From Klenkia terrae (GTDB lineage: Bacteria > Actinomycetota > Actinomycetes > Mycobacteriales > Geodermatophilaceae): a stretch of 55,077 bases of DNA. The stretch is taken from positions 3,085,844 through 3,140,920 of the forward strand of contig NZ_UEXK01000004.1 in the NCBI RefSeq assembly GCF_900491935.1, read 5' to 3'. This document shows positions 8,399 through 18,995 of the stretch, piece by piece (within the stretch, counting starts at the first letter, position 1; each line of letters opens with the position of its first letter). Under the pieces are notes generated by a model. It saw nothing but the letters and a program-made list of their open reading frames with translations. It did not search any database and was not told the DNA's origin. Position numbers and translations under genes: made by a program.

Positions 8399-9379
8399 AT
8401 GAGCATGCAGCTGGGCTACACGATGATGACCGAGCAGGCGGGTCCCAAGGACCTCGTCTCGCACGTGGTCGGGGCCGAGGAGGTCGGGTTCGACTTCGCG
8501 GTCAGCAGCGACCACTTCTTCCCGTGGCTGGACTCGATGGGCCACGCGCCCAACGCCTGGGTCACCCTCGGCGCGGCCGCGCAGGCCACCAGCCGGATCG
8601 ACCTGATGACCTACGTGACCTGCCCGACCTTCCGCTACCGGCCGGCCGTCGTCGCCCAGCAGGCGGCGACGCTGCAGATCCTGGCCGACGGGCGCTTCAC
8701 CCTCGGGCTGGGCTCGGGGGAGAACCTCAACGAGCACGTCGCCGGCGAGGGCTGGCCGGCGGTCTCGGTCCGGCAGGAGATGTTCGCCGAGGCGGTGCAG
8801 CTGATCAAGGAGCTGCTCGCCGGCGACGGCTACACCACCTTCCACGGTGACTACTTCGAGGCCGACGGCGCCAAGATCTGGGACCTGCCCGAGGGCGGCG
8901 TCCCGATCGGCATCGCGGTCTCCGGGCCCAGCAGCTGCGAGCTGGCCGGTGAGTACGCCGACGTCATGATCGGCACGGAGCCCAAGCCGGAGCTCGGCGA
9001 GATGTTCGACGCCGCCGGTGGCGCCGGGAAGAACCGGGTCGGGCAGATGCCGATCAGCTACGGCACCGACAAGGCCGCCGCGGTCACCCGCGCCCACGAC
9101 CTGTTCCGCTGGTTCGGCCTGGGCTGGAAGGTCAACGCCGACCTGCCCGGGACGGCGGGCTTCGAGGCGGCCAGCCAGTTCGTCCGCGAGGAGGACGTCG
9201 AGAGCTCCATCCCGTGCGGGGACGACGTGGACGCCGTCATCGAGGCCGCGAAGGCCTACGCCGACGCCGGCTTCACCCACCTGGCGCTGGTCCAGATCGG
9301 TGGCGACCAGCAGCAGCCCTACCTGGAGTGGACCCAGCGCGAGCTCATGCCCGCCTGGCGTGCCGCCTTCGGGTCCTGA
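8399..9379 (+). CDS. F420-dependent LLM-class oxidoreductase (TIGR03557-like)
   Basis: Luciferase-like monooxygenase-fold enzyme of the group that uses coenzyme F420 instead of FMN; cytoplasmic TIM-barrel redox enzyme of unknown substrate. Family signatures visible: LGYTMMTEQ at the N-terminus, AVSSDHFFPW (residues 35-44), a barrel strand with LMTYVTCPTFRYRP, and LGLGSGENLNEHV, where the cofactor phosphate binds. The 326-residue length is normal. The ATG at 8399 precedes a second in-frame ATG two codons later. It is followed after 25 bases by an SDR dehydrogenase, perhaps the same transcription unit. Confidence 0.85.
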   Translation: MSMQLGYTMMTEQAGPKDLVSHVVGAEEVGFDFAVSSDHFFPWLDSMGHAPNAWVTLGAAAQATSRIDLMTYVTCPTFRYRPAVVAQQAATLQILADGRFTLGLGSGENLNEHVAGEGWPAVSVRQEMFAEAVQLIKELLAGDGYTTFHGDYFEADGAKIWDLPEGGVPIGIAVSGPSSCELAGEYADVMIGTEPKPELGEMFDAAGGAGKNRVGQMPISYGTDKAAAVTRAHDLFRWFGLGWKVNADLPGTAGFEAASQFVREEDVESSIPCGDDVDAVIEAAKAYADAGFTHLALVQIGGDQQQPYLEWTQRELMPAWRAAFGS

Positions 9380-9404
9380 GACCCATCCCGACACCGGAGA
9401 CGAC

Positions 9405-10277
9405 ATGACCCTGATCGACCCCCGCAGCAAGCACACCTCCGAGATCCCCGGCCTGCAGGTGGAGCACCCGGGCACGACGGCGGAGCTCACGCCCGCGCCT
9501 GACCACGGCGAGGAGTCCTACCGCGGCTCCGGCCGGCTCGAGGGACGCCGGGCGCTGATCACCGGCGCCGACTCCGGCATCGGCCGCGCCGTGGCCCTGG
9601 CCTACGCCCGGGAGGGTGCCGACGTGGCGATCTCCTACCTGTCCGAGGACGCCGACGCGGAGGAGACCGCGCGGCTGGTCCGCGAGGCCGGCCGGACGGC
9701 GGTGCTGCTGCCCGGCGACATCTCCGACGAGGCCGTCGCCAAGGGCCTGGTCGCCCAGACCGTCGAGGGCCTGGGCGGGCTGGACCTGCTGGTGCACAAC
9801 GCCGCGTTCCAGAACGTCGTCACCGACGTCCTGGAGTTCTCCACCGAGGAGATCGACCGCACCTTCCGGACCAACGTCTACGCGTTCTTCTGGCTGCTGC
9901 AGGCCGCCAAGCCCGAGCTGGCCCCCGGCTCGTCGGTGATCGTGACCAGCTCGGTGCAGGCGTTCACGCCGTCGCCCAACCTGGCCGCCTACGCCGCGAC
10001 CAAGGCTGCGTTGGTCAACCTCACCAAGTCGATGGCCGACGAGTTCGCGCAGGTCGGCGTGCGGGTCAACTGCGTCGCGCCCGGACCGGTGTGGACACCG
10101 CTGATCCCGGCGACGATGCCGGAGGACCAGGTGGAGGGGTTCGGCGAGCAGGCCCTGCTGGGCCGGGCCGCGCAGCCCGCCGAGCTGGCCGGGGCGTTCG
10201 TGTACCTGGCCAGCGAGGACGCCAGCTTCACCAGCGGCGAGGTCATCGGCGTCACGGGCGGCTCGCCCATCAACTGA
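9405..10277 (+). CDS. SDR family oxidoreductase
   Basis: NAD(P)-dependent short-chain dehydrogenase of the YhdF/GsiB-neighbour type with an N-terminal extension of about 45 residues (HTSEIPGLQVEHPG...). The coenzyme motif TGADSGIG is at about residues 52-59. Catalytic residues are visible as the Ser pair in VTSSVQAF and YAATK (Tyr-x3-Lys). PGPVWTPLIP and the C-terminal VIGVTGG are classic. 290 residues from the ATG at 9405. Substrate unknown; homologues are often stress-induced. Confidence 0.88.
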   Translation: MTLIDPRSKHTSEIPGLQVEHPGTTAELTPAPDHGEESYRGSGRLEGRRALITGADSGIGRAVALAYAREGADVAISYLSEDADAEETARLVREAGRTAVLLPGDISDEAVAKGLVAQTVEGLGGLDLLVHNAAFQNVVTDVLEFSTEEIDRTFRTNVYAFFWLLQAAKPELAPGSSVIVTSSVQAFTPSPNLAAYAATKAALVNLTKSMADEFAQVGVRVNCVAPGPVWTPLIPATMPEDQVEGFGEQALLGRAAQPAELAGAFVYLASEDASFTSGEVIGVTGGSPIN

Positions 10278-10290
10278 CGGGTGTCGGCGA

Positions 10291-10340
10291 AGGAACCTCT
10301 GCACCCCACTTCGGGCCGAGGAGGGGGTGCAGAGGTTCCT
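10291..10340. terminator. bidirectional hairpin between convergent genes
   Basis: Perfect 17-base stem, AGGAACCTCTGCACCCC (10291-10307) with its complement at 10324-10340, and a 16-base loop. It sits between the SDR gene (plus) and the SMP-30 gene (minus). No T-run follows. The arms contain no CpG. Confidence 0.8.
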
Positions 10341-10366
10341 CTGCCGCACCGGGGCCGGGCGGGCGC

Positions 10367-11287
10367 TCAGGCCTGGCGGAGGGCGTCGACCGGGCCGCGG
10401 TAGGTGCCCGCGGGGCGCCCGGTCACGCCCGGGCGGACGGCGAACAGGCGGCCGGCGTCGGGCTCGGCGGCGCGGGCGGCGTCGTCCAGGTCCTGGGTCG
10501 ACGTGCTGATCACCAGCAGGTCGCGGTCCGGGCCGGTGAACGCGCAGCTCGAGGTGTTGCGGGCCGGCACGCGGACCTCGGCCACCAGCTCGCCGGCGGG
10601 GGAGTAGCGGCGCACCCGGCCGGCCCCCCACAGGGCGACCCACACGTGGTCCTCGTCGTCCATGGTCAGCCCGTCGGCCGGGCCGGCGTCGGAGCTGAGG
10701 TCCAGGAACACCCGGTCGGCGCCGAACGCCCCGGTGGTCACGTCGTAGTCGTAGGCGCGCACCGTCGACGTGCCCGAGTCGGCCAGGTAGACGGTGCGCC
10801 CGTCGGCGGTCCACTCGATCCCGTTGCTGATCGTCAGCCCGGTCAGCACGGTGTGCACCGAGCCGTCCAGGTCCACCCGGTACAGCGACCCGGCGCCGGG
10901 GGATCCGTCGAAGGCCATCGTGCCGCCGAACAACCGGCCCGTCGGGTCGACGGCCCCGTCGTTCATCCGGGTGCCGGCGGCCGGGCCCTCGCCGTCCAGC
11001 GCGACGAGCACGGTGGCCCGCCCGGCGGGGCCCAGGTGGGTGAAGCCGCCGTCGGCGCCGAGCAGCCACCCGCCGTCGGACGCCGGGACGACGAAGCCCA
11101 CCGTCTCCCCGCCGGTGTGCACCGCCACCTCGGCGACCTCGCCCCCGGCGGACACCGTCGCGCGGCGCACCTGACCGGCGTCGATGTCCACCCAGAGCAG
11201 CTCCTGGCGGGCGGCGTCCCAGGTCGGTCCCTCGCCGTGGACGGCGGGCGGGACGCTCCGGACAGGGGTCGCGGTGGGTGTCTGCAC
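10367..11287 (-). CDS. SMP-30/gluconolactonase/LRE family protein
   Basis: Six-bladed beta-propeller lactonase of the SMP-30 family, metal-dependent hydrolase of sugar lactones. Visible landmarks: HGEGPTW near the N-terminus (the metal-binding Glu), [18 protein letters not shown], and [20 protein letters not shown]. These hold the Asn and Asp positions expected to ligate the divalent metal. The chosen GTG start at 11287 has GGGGAGGA upstream and gives 306 residues. It diverges from ppc across about 55 bases and converges with the SDR gene. Substrate unproven. Confidence 0.85.
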   Translation of the reverse strand: MQTPTATPVRSVPPAVHGEGPTWDAARQELLWVDIDAGQVRRATVSAGGEVAEVAVHTGGETVGFVVPASDGGWLLGADGGFTHLGPAGRATVLVALDGEGPAAGTRMNDGAVDPTGRLFGGTMAFDGSPGAGSLYRVDLDGSVHTVLTGLTISNGIEWTADGRTVYLADSGTSTVRAYDYDVTTGAFGADRVFLDLSSDAGPADGLTMDDEDHVWVALWGAGRVRRYSPAGELVAEVRVPARNTSSCAFTGPDRDLLVISTSTQDLDDAARAAEPDAGRLFAVRPGVTGRPAGTYRGPVDALRQA

Positions 11288-11330
11288 ACTGCGATCCTCC
11301 CCGGGACACGAGCCCGTCACACCCGCTCGG

Positions 11331-11336
11331 CACAAT
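11331..11336 (+). promoter_or_regulatory. predicted -10 box for ppc, leaderless
   Basis: CACAAT lies six bases before the GTG start of ppc, with no ribosome-binding sequence between them. This places transcription start on or next to the start codon. Confidence 0.5.
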
Positions 11337-11342
11337 GCGCCC

Positions 11343-14126
<2,784 letters not shown>

Positions 14127-14147
14127 CCCCGCCGTCGCGGCAGTGAG

Positions 14148-14221
14148 CAGCTGGGTTCACCGGCGTGCGTCCTGGCTCACCGACGCCGGTGAGCCAGGAC
14201 GGCCGCTGCTGCACCCGGCTG
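14148..14221. terminator. nested hairpin between convergent ppc and fprA-like gene
   Basis: The inner stem is 14 bases, GTCCTGGCTCACCG (14169-14182) with 14187-14200, and a 4-base loop. The outer stem CAGCTGGGT (14148-14156) pairs with ACCCGGCTG (14213-14221) with one mismatch. It serves both converging genes. Confidence 0.75.
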
Positions 14222-14222
14222 A

Positions 14223-15557
14223 TCAACGCTGCGGGTCGGCGGGGTGGGCGGCGGCGCGGAGGTCGGCGCGGTCGTGCATCGTCGTGCGGGCCCGGCCCTT
14301 CGTCGCGCCCAAGGCGTGCTCCGCGTCGTCGATGGCCCGCCAGTTGTCCAGCAGGACCGGTCGGCAGCCGCGGGCGCGCAGGGTCTCCACCAGGTCGGGG
14401 CCCTCGACCCGGGGCAGCGTCGGGGCGTCGGCGAGCAGGGCGGCGACGGTCTCCCGGGCGTCGTGCTTGTTGGTGCCGACGACGCCGGTCGGACCGCGCT
14501 TGATCCACCCCGCGACGTACTCGCCGGGGCTGACCGCGCCGTCCCGCAGCACCCGGCCGCCGTCGTTGGGCACCGTGCCGCCGTCGACCTCGAGCCCGGG
14601 CAGGTCGTGGCCGACGTAGCCGATCGCGGCGACCACCAGGTCGGCGGGCAGCAGGTCGGTCTCCCGGGTGCCGCTCAACCGGTCCGCGGGGTCGACCGCG
14701 GTGCGCTCCACGACGACGCCGGTCACCGCGTCGTCGCCGAGGATCCGCACCGGCCGGGCGAAGAACCGCAGCCGCACGCTGGCCTTGCCCTCCTCGGGCA
14801 CGTGGTCGGCCCAGTCGCGCAGCGCGGCCAGGTTGCGGGCCACCGCGCGCACCTCCGACTCCTCGTCCAGGCCGTCGGGGTCCACCAGGGCGACCGCCGC
14901 GGCCAGGTGCCCGAGCTCGCGCAGCTCCTGGGTGGTGAACGTGGCCTGCGCCGGACCGCGCCGCCCCAGCAGCGTGATCCGCTCGACCGGCGCGGCGGCC
15001 AGCACGTCGAGCACGTGCTGGGGCATGTCGGTGTGCTCCAGCTCGGCGGGGGAGCGGGCCAGCACCCGGGCGACGTCGAGCGCCACGTTGCCGACCCCCA
15101 CCAGGACGACGTCCCGGGCCCGGGCCAGCGCCGCCTCCACCCGCGGCCGGTCGGCGTCCGGGTGGCCGGTGTACCAGGCGACCACGTCGGTGGCGGCCAG
15201 GCTGCCGGGCAGGTCCTCGCCCTCGATGCCCAGCCGGCGGGCCCCGGACGCGCCGTGGGTGAAGACGACGGCGTCGGCGTGCGCGCGCAGGTCGGCCACC
15301 GACAGGTCCCGGCCCACCTCGACGTCACCGACGAAGCGCACACCCGGGTGGTCCAGGGTGTGCCGCAGCGTGTCGGCCAGCGCCCGCATCTTCAGGTGGT
15401 CGGGGGCGATGCCGTGCCGGACCAGCCCGAACGGCGTGGGCAGCCGGTCCAGCAGGTCGACCACCACCGGGACGTCGTCCTGGTTCGCCAGCGCCTCGGC
15501 GGCGTAGATGCCCGCCGGACCGGCACCGACGACGGCCACCCGCAACGGTCGGTCCAT
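14223..15557 (-). CDS. fprA: ferredoxin--NADP+ reductase, FprA (adrenodoxin reductase-like) type
   Basis: FAD enzyme moving electrons between NADPH and ferredoxin, similar to mycobacterial FprA and mitochondrial adrenodoxin reductase. The Rossmann motif VVGAGPAGIYAAE starts at residue 9. PTPFGLVRHGIAPDH is a hallmark of the family. The second nucleotide site GVGNVALDVARVLAR and the TLLGRRGPAQATFT segment follow, and the C-terminal GWIKRGPTGVVGTNK is conserved. 444 residues is typical. The ATG at 15557 has a CATGGT -10-like box six bases upstream, suggesting a leaderless message. Partner ferredoxins may include the one at 22667-22978. Confidence 0.88.
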   Translation of the reverse strand: MDRPLRVAVVGAGPAGIYAAEALANQDDVPVVVDLLDRLPTPFGLVRHGIAPDHLKMRALADTLRHTLDHPGVRFVGDVEVGRDLSVADLRAHADAVVFTHGASGARRLGIEGEDLPGSLAATDVVAWYTGHPDADRPRVEAALARARDVVLVGVGNVALDVARVLARSPAELEHTDMPQHVLDVLAAAPVERITLLGRRGPAQATFTTQELRELGHLAAAVALVDPDGLDEESEVRAVARNLAALRDWADHVPEEGKASVRLRFFARPVRILGDDAVTGVVVERTAVDPADRLSGTRETDLLPADLVVAAIGYVGHDLPGLEVDGGTVPNDGGRVLRDGAVSPGEYVAGWIKRGPTGVVGTNKHDARETVAALLADAPTLPRVEGPDLVETLRARGCRPVLLDNWRAIDDAEHALGATKGRARTTMHDRADLRAAAHPADPQR

Positions 15558-15563
15558 GGCCGC

Positions 15564-15569
15564 ACCATG
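15564..15569 (-). promoter_or_regulatory. predicted -10 box for fprA-like gene
   Basis: CATGGT on the minus strand, six bases before the ATG, with no Shine-Dalgarno in between. It belongs to the recurring leaderless pattern. Confidence 0.45.
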
Positions 15570-15613
15570 CCCGACGGTCGACGGCGGCGCCAGACCCCGG
15601 CAGGCTGGCGGGC

Positions 15614-15919
15614 ATGCGCACGGTCGCGGAGTTCGACGTCACCGGTCCGGTCGTGGAGTGGCGCGGGCCCGCGCCGCACCACTTCGTCGAGGTCGCCGGG
15701 GAGCCGGCGGACCTGGTGCACGAGCTGGCCCGGGAGGTCACCTACGGCTGGGGCATGGTGCCGGTGCGCGTGCGGATCGGGGCCACCAGCTCGACCACCG
15801 CGCTGTGGCCCCGGCAGGGCAACTACGTCGTCCCGCTCAAGGCTGCGCTGCGCCGGACCGAGCTGGTCGAGCTGGGCGACGTCGTCACCGTGCACGTCGA
15901 GGTGCTCGGACAGGCGTGA
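15614..15919 (+). CDS. DUF1905 domain-containing protein
   Basis: 101-residue single-domain protein of the DUF1905 family, a small beta-barrel of unknown function. Recognisable features: the N-terminal EFDVTGPVVEWRGPAPHHFVEV, the VTYGWGMVPVRVRIG core and a C-terminal TVHVEVLGQA strand. The ATG has CAGGCT seven bases before it (leaderless pattern). In many actinobacteria such proteins stand beside small stress or DNA-related enzymes; here it precedes an ABM monooxygenase by 29 bases. Confidence 0.75.
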   Translation: MRTVAEFDVTGPVVEWRGPAPHHFVEVAGEPADLVHELAREVTYGWGMVPVRVRIGATSSTTALWPRQGNYVVPLKAALRRTELVELGDVVTVHVEVLGQA

Positions 15920-15948
15920 GCCCGGCCCCCAGCGGGCAGGGCAGGGGC

Positions 15949-16260
15949 ATGCCCATCACCGTCGTCGCCACCATCACCCCCAAGCCCGACCGCTTCGACG
16001 CCGTCCGCGACTCGTTCGCGGAGGCGATCCCCGCCGTCCACGAGGAGGACGGCTGCGAGCTCTACGCCCTGCACGCCGGGAAGGGCGTGCTGGTCATGGT
16101 CGAGCGCTGGCGGGACGGCGCAGCCCTGGAGGCCCACGGCGCCGGGACGACGTTCAACCAGCTCAGCGAGGGCGTGAAGGACGACCTGGCCGAGCCGCTG
16201 GTCGTGCACATCCTGGAGCCGGTGCCCGCCGGCGACCCGGCCAAGGGCGCGCTCAGCTGA
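15949..16260 (+). CDS. antibiotic biosynthesis monooxygenase (ABM) family protein
   Basis: Small ferredoxin-like dimeric alpha-beta barrel, 103 residues, of the ABM/YgiN family, which includes quinol monooxygenases and haem-degrading enzymes. The repeat ITVVATITPKPDRFDAVRDS and the central LVMVERWRDGAALEAH are typical. I chose the ATG at 15949, which follows a purine-rich GGGCAGGG stretch; an earlier in-frame GTG in the overlap with the preceding stop is possible. Its last 8 bases overlap the end of the convergent acetyltransferase. Function unproven. Confidence 0.75.
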   Translation: MPITVVATITPKPDRFDAVRDSFAEAIPAVHEEDGCELYALHAGKGVLVMVERWRDGAALEAHGAGTTFNQLSEGVKDDLAEPLVVHILEPVPAGDPAKGALS

Positions 16261-16714
16261 GCCGCAGCTCCAGGAACTGGTTGTCCGGGCCGGCCACGTA
16301 GTCGCCGAAGGGCCGGCGGTCGGTGAACCCGTGCCGGCGGTACAGGGCCACCGCGGGCCCGAAGGCGGGGGCCGTGCCGGTCTCCAGCACCACCCGGTCC
16401 AGGCCCCGGGCGCGGGCCTGGTCCAGCACGTGCACCAGCAGCGTCGCGGCCACCCCGCGGCGCAGGTGGTCGGGGTGGGTGCGCATCGACTTCAGCTCGC
16501 CGGCGTCGGACAGCGCGACCAGGCCGGCGAGCCCGTCGTCGTCGGTCCACGCCGTCCAGGCCGTCATGCCCGGGCCGGTCAGCCCGGTCAGGTCCAGGGC
16601 GAAGGACGTGCCGGGCGGGGAGTCGGCCAGCATCGCGCCCACGTGCAGCGCGACCAGCTCGCGCACCCGCGGGTCGGTGAGGTCGTCGACCCGGATGCTC
16701 AGACCGCCTGGCAC
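16253..16714 (-). CDS. GNAT family N-acetyltransferase
   Basis: Acetyl-CoA-dependent N-acetyltransferase of 153 residues. Motif A is seen as MRTHPDHLRRGVAATLLVHVLDQARARG (in full, residues about 83-110), with the R-R-G-x-A acetyl-CoA loop. Motif B is FGPAVALYRRHGF. The start is uncertain: the GTG at 16714 lies within the end of the glycosylase gene (16-base overlap), so the two are probably coupled. Substrate unknown. Confidence 0.75.
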   Translation of the reverse strand: MPGGLSIRVDDLTDPRVRELVALHVGAMLADSPPGTSFALDLTGLTGPGMTAWTAWTDDDGLAGLVALSDAGELKSMRTHPDHLRRGVAATLLVHVLDQARARGLDRVVLETGTAPAFGPAVALYRRHGFTDRRPFGDYVAGPDNQFLELRLS

Positions 16715-17505
16715 GTGGGGCACCAGAACAGGTTGCGGGTGGCCATCACCTCGGTGCGCACCGGGGTGCCGCAGATCCGGCACGGCAGGCCGGTGCGGCG
16801 GTACACGTAGCTGGCGTCGGTCCGGGTGGGGGCGCCGCGCTTGCGGTCCCGGTCCTCGGGCCGGGTGGTGATGATCCGGCCGGAGCGGACGCCGGCCTTC
16901 ATCAGCACGACCAGGTCGGTCCACATCGCCAGCCACTCGGTCTCGGTGAGCTGCTTGCCCGGGCGGAACGGCGAGATCCCGTGCCGGAAGAGGATCTCGG
17001 CCCGGTAGACGTTGCCCACGCCGGCCAGCACGGCCTGGTCCATGAGCAGCGCGCCGACGGTGACCCGGGAGCGGGAGATCCGGGCGTAGGCCTTCGCCGG
17101 GTCGGACCTGCGCAGCGGGTCGGGGCCCAGCCGGTCGAGGATCAGGCCCATCTCGCCGTCGGTGATCAGCTCGCAGGCGGTGGCGCCGCGCAGGTCGGTC
17201 CAGGCGCCCGCGCCGTCGGTGCCCGGGCCCTCCCAGCGCATCCGCAGCGCACCGCGCGGCTCGGGCGGCAGGCCGGTGCCCGACGTGTACTTGCCGTAGA
17301 GACCCAGGTGCACGTGGACGACGTCCGGACCGAACAGCGCGAACAGGTGCTTGCCGTAGCTGGTGACCTCGTCGACCACCCGGCCGTCGACCAGCTCGGC
17401 CTCGGCGGCGAACCGGCCCTGCGGGCTGGTCACGTGCACCTCGCGGCCGGCGAACGCGGCCTGCTGGTCACGGGCGAGACGGAACAGGGTGTGGCCCTCA
17501 GGCAC
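16699..17505 (-). CDS. Fpg/Nei family DNA glycosylase, Nei2-like
   Basis: Bifunctional DNA glycosylase/AP lyase for oxidised bases. The mature N-terminus PEGHT supplies the catalytic Pro2 and Glu3. The H2TH domain contains ALLMDQAVLAGVGNVYRAEILF, and the C-terminal zinc finger is complete as CRIC...CPTC. MPEGHT rather than MPELPE places it with Nei (endonuclease VIII/Nei2) rather than Fpg. 268 residues, GTG start. It acts in base excision repair on nucleoid DNA. It is coupled to a GNAT gene downstream. Confidence 0.9.
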   Translation of the reverse strand: MPEGHTLFRLARDQQAAFAGREVHVTSPQGRFAAEAELVDGRVVDEVTSYGKHLFALFGPDVVHVHLGLYGKYTSGTGLPPEPRGALRMRWEGPGTDGAGAWTDLRGATACELITDGEMGLILDRLGPDPLRRSDPAKAYARISRSRVTVGALLMDQAVLAGVGNVYRAEILFRHGISPFRPGKQLTETEWLAMWTDLVVLMKAGVRSGRIITTRPEDRDRKRGAPTRTDASYVYRRTGLPCRICGTPVRTEVMATRNLFWCPTCQAV

Positions 17506-17537
17506 CAGCAGTCACGCCCGCCATTGTCCCCCGGGTG

Positions 17538-17543
17538 CAGGAT
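17538..17543 (+). promoter_or_regulatory. predicted -10 box for SCO6745 family gene
   Basis: CAGGAT, six bases before the ATG at 17550. This supports that start over the in-frame GTG at 17535. Confidence 0.45.
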
Positions 17544-17549
17544 CGCGGC

Positions 17550-18386
17550 ATGACCGTCACCCCCGCCCTGGCCCGCCGCGCCTGGGGAACCCTGGAGACC
17601 CTGCACGTCACCGGCTTCTTCGCCCCCGAGGTCACCGCGGCCTACGACCGGTTCGGCGTCCCGGCCACCCGGGCCGGCTACTTCGCGGCACGGGGCTCGG
17701 CGTTCGGGCCGTGCGCCCCCGAGCTGGTGATCTCGACCTTCTACGTGTTCGCCCCGAAGCTGGTCCGGGCCGCGGTGCCCGCGGTCTGGGCGGCCGGGAC
17801 GCCGGAGGAGTGGGCGACCGCCCGGCGGGACGGCGTCGCGGCCCGGCTGCACGACGTGCTCGGCGAGCCCGACGTGGCCGAGGCGGTCGAGCTCGCCCGC
17901 GAGGCCTGCGCCGGCCTGACGCCCGCCGGCCGGCCGGTCTACGCGGCCTGGTCGGCGCAGCCGTGGCCCGAGGACCCGCTGCTGCAGCTCTGGCACGCCG
18001 GGCTGCTGCTGCGCGAGCACCGCGGCGACGGCCACGTGACGGCGCTGCTGTCGGCCGGTCTGGACCCGGTCGAGGCCCTGGTCACCGGCGGACTCGCGTC
18101 GGACTCGACCGAGTTCGTGCGCACCACCCGCGGCTGGACCGACGAGGAGTGGGCCGCCGGCGTCGAGCGCCTGCGGGCCCGTGGGCTGGTCGACGACGAC
18201 GGGCTGACCCAGGCCGGACGGGACCTGCGGGACGACGTCGAGACCGTCACCGACTTCCTCGCCGTCGAGGGGTGGGCGCACCTGGGGGAGGACGGGATCG
18301 GCCGGCTGGTCGAGCTGGTCACCCCGCTGCGCGAGCAGGTGCTGGCCAGCGGCGTCCTGCCCGACTGGATCCGCTCCCGCGGCTGA
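17550..18386 (+). CDS. SCO6745 family protein
   Basis: 278-residue protein of the SCO6745 (SalK-like) family, found widely in actinobacteria and of unknown role. It begins with ARRAWGTLETLHVTGFFAPE, has repeated helices and a conserved FYVFAPKLVR segment. The C-terminal third (RTTRGWTDEEWAAGVERLRARGLVDDDG LTQAGRDL) resembles a winged-helix domain like those of MarR-type proteins. It may sense a ligand, but no DNA-binding role is shown. It stands alone after a divergent glycosylase. Confidence 0.75.
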   Translation: MTVTPALARRAWGTLETLHVTGFFAPEVTAAYDRFGVPATRAGYFAARGSAFGPCAPELVISTFYVFAPKLVRAAVPAVWAAGTPEEWATARRDGVAARLHDVLGEPDVAEAVELAREACAGLTPAGRPVYAAWSAQPWPEDPLLQLWHAGLLLREHRGDGHVTALLSAGLDPVEALVTGGLASDSTEFVRTTRGWTDEEWAAGVERLRARGLVDDDGLTQAGRDLRDDVETVTDFLAVEGWAHLGEDGIGRLVELVTPLREQVLASGVLPDWIRSRG

Positions 18387-18502
18387 GGACCCACCACGGC
18401 GCGGGCCGGTGTGCCCGGTCGCACAAGGGGTGTGGCCGCTCGGGCAAGCCTGCGCGCGGTCGGTGGGGCACGCTGGGGGCAGGACGACGTGAGGAGGGGA
18501 TC

Positions 18503-18940
18503 GTGGAGGGACCTTGCCGCGGGGGCGTGACCCGCGGGGCGACCGTGGCCTCCGCCCTCCTCGCCCACCCCCGCACCAGCCCGCCGGCCACCACGGTCGC
18601 GCAGGCCCGCGCCTTCTTCGCCGACGACCACGTGCACGCCCTGCTGGTGGTCGACGGCGACCGCCTGCTCGCCGTGGTCGAGCGCGCCGACCTGGTCGGG
18701 GCCGCACCCACCGACCCGGCCGCGCCGCGGGGCACGCTGGTGGGCCGGACCGTGCGCCCGGACGCCGACCTGGCCGTCGTCCACCGCCGGCTGCTGGCCG
18801 AGGGCGGCCGTCGCTCGGCCGTCGTCGACGCCGACGGCCGGCTGCTCGGCCTGCTCTGCCTCAAGCGCAGCGGCCGCGGGTTCTGCTGCGACTCCGACGT
18901 CGGGGCGCGTGCGGCGGAGCGGCTGGCGCTGGCCGGCTGA
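18503..18940 (+). CDS. CBS domain protein
   Basis: Small protein of 145 residues with two CBS motifs, the adenine-nucleotide-sensing module: ATTVAQARAFFADDHVHALLVVDGDRLLAVVERADL (in pieces) and a second repeat ending RSAVVDADGRLLGLLCLKRSG. The C-terminus carries a CC pair (RGFCCDSD). The chosen GTG start has a strong GAGGAGGGGA site 2-10 bases upstream. As a stand-alone CBS protein it probably regulates a partner by binding AMP/ATP; the partner is not evident. Confidence 0.7.
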   Translation: MEGPCRGGVTRGATVASALLAHPRTSPPATTVAQARAFFADDHVHALLVVDGDRLLAVVERADLVGAAPTDPAAPRGTLVGRTVRPDADLAVVHRRLLAEGGRRSAVVDADGRLLGLLCLKRSGRGFCCDSDVGARAAERLALAG

Positions 18941-18946
18941 GCCGTG

Positions 18947-18976
18947 CGTCACACCCGTGTGATGACAACGTCACAC
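18947..18976 (+). promoter_or_regulatory. paired CGTCACAC boxes upstream of araC-like gene
   Basis: CGTCACAC occurs at 18947-18954 and again at 18969-18976, a spacing of 22 bases (two helical turns) on one face of the DNA. The first is part of the palindrome TCACACCCGTGTGA (18949-18962). A CACGAT -10-like box follows at 18985-18990, five bases before the ATG. This arrangement fits an AraC-type autoregulatory site. Confidence 0.55.
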
Positions 18977-18995
18977 GGATGGGCCACGATCGGGC

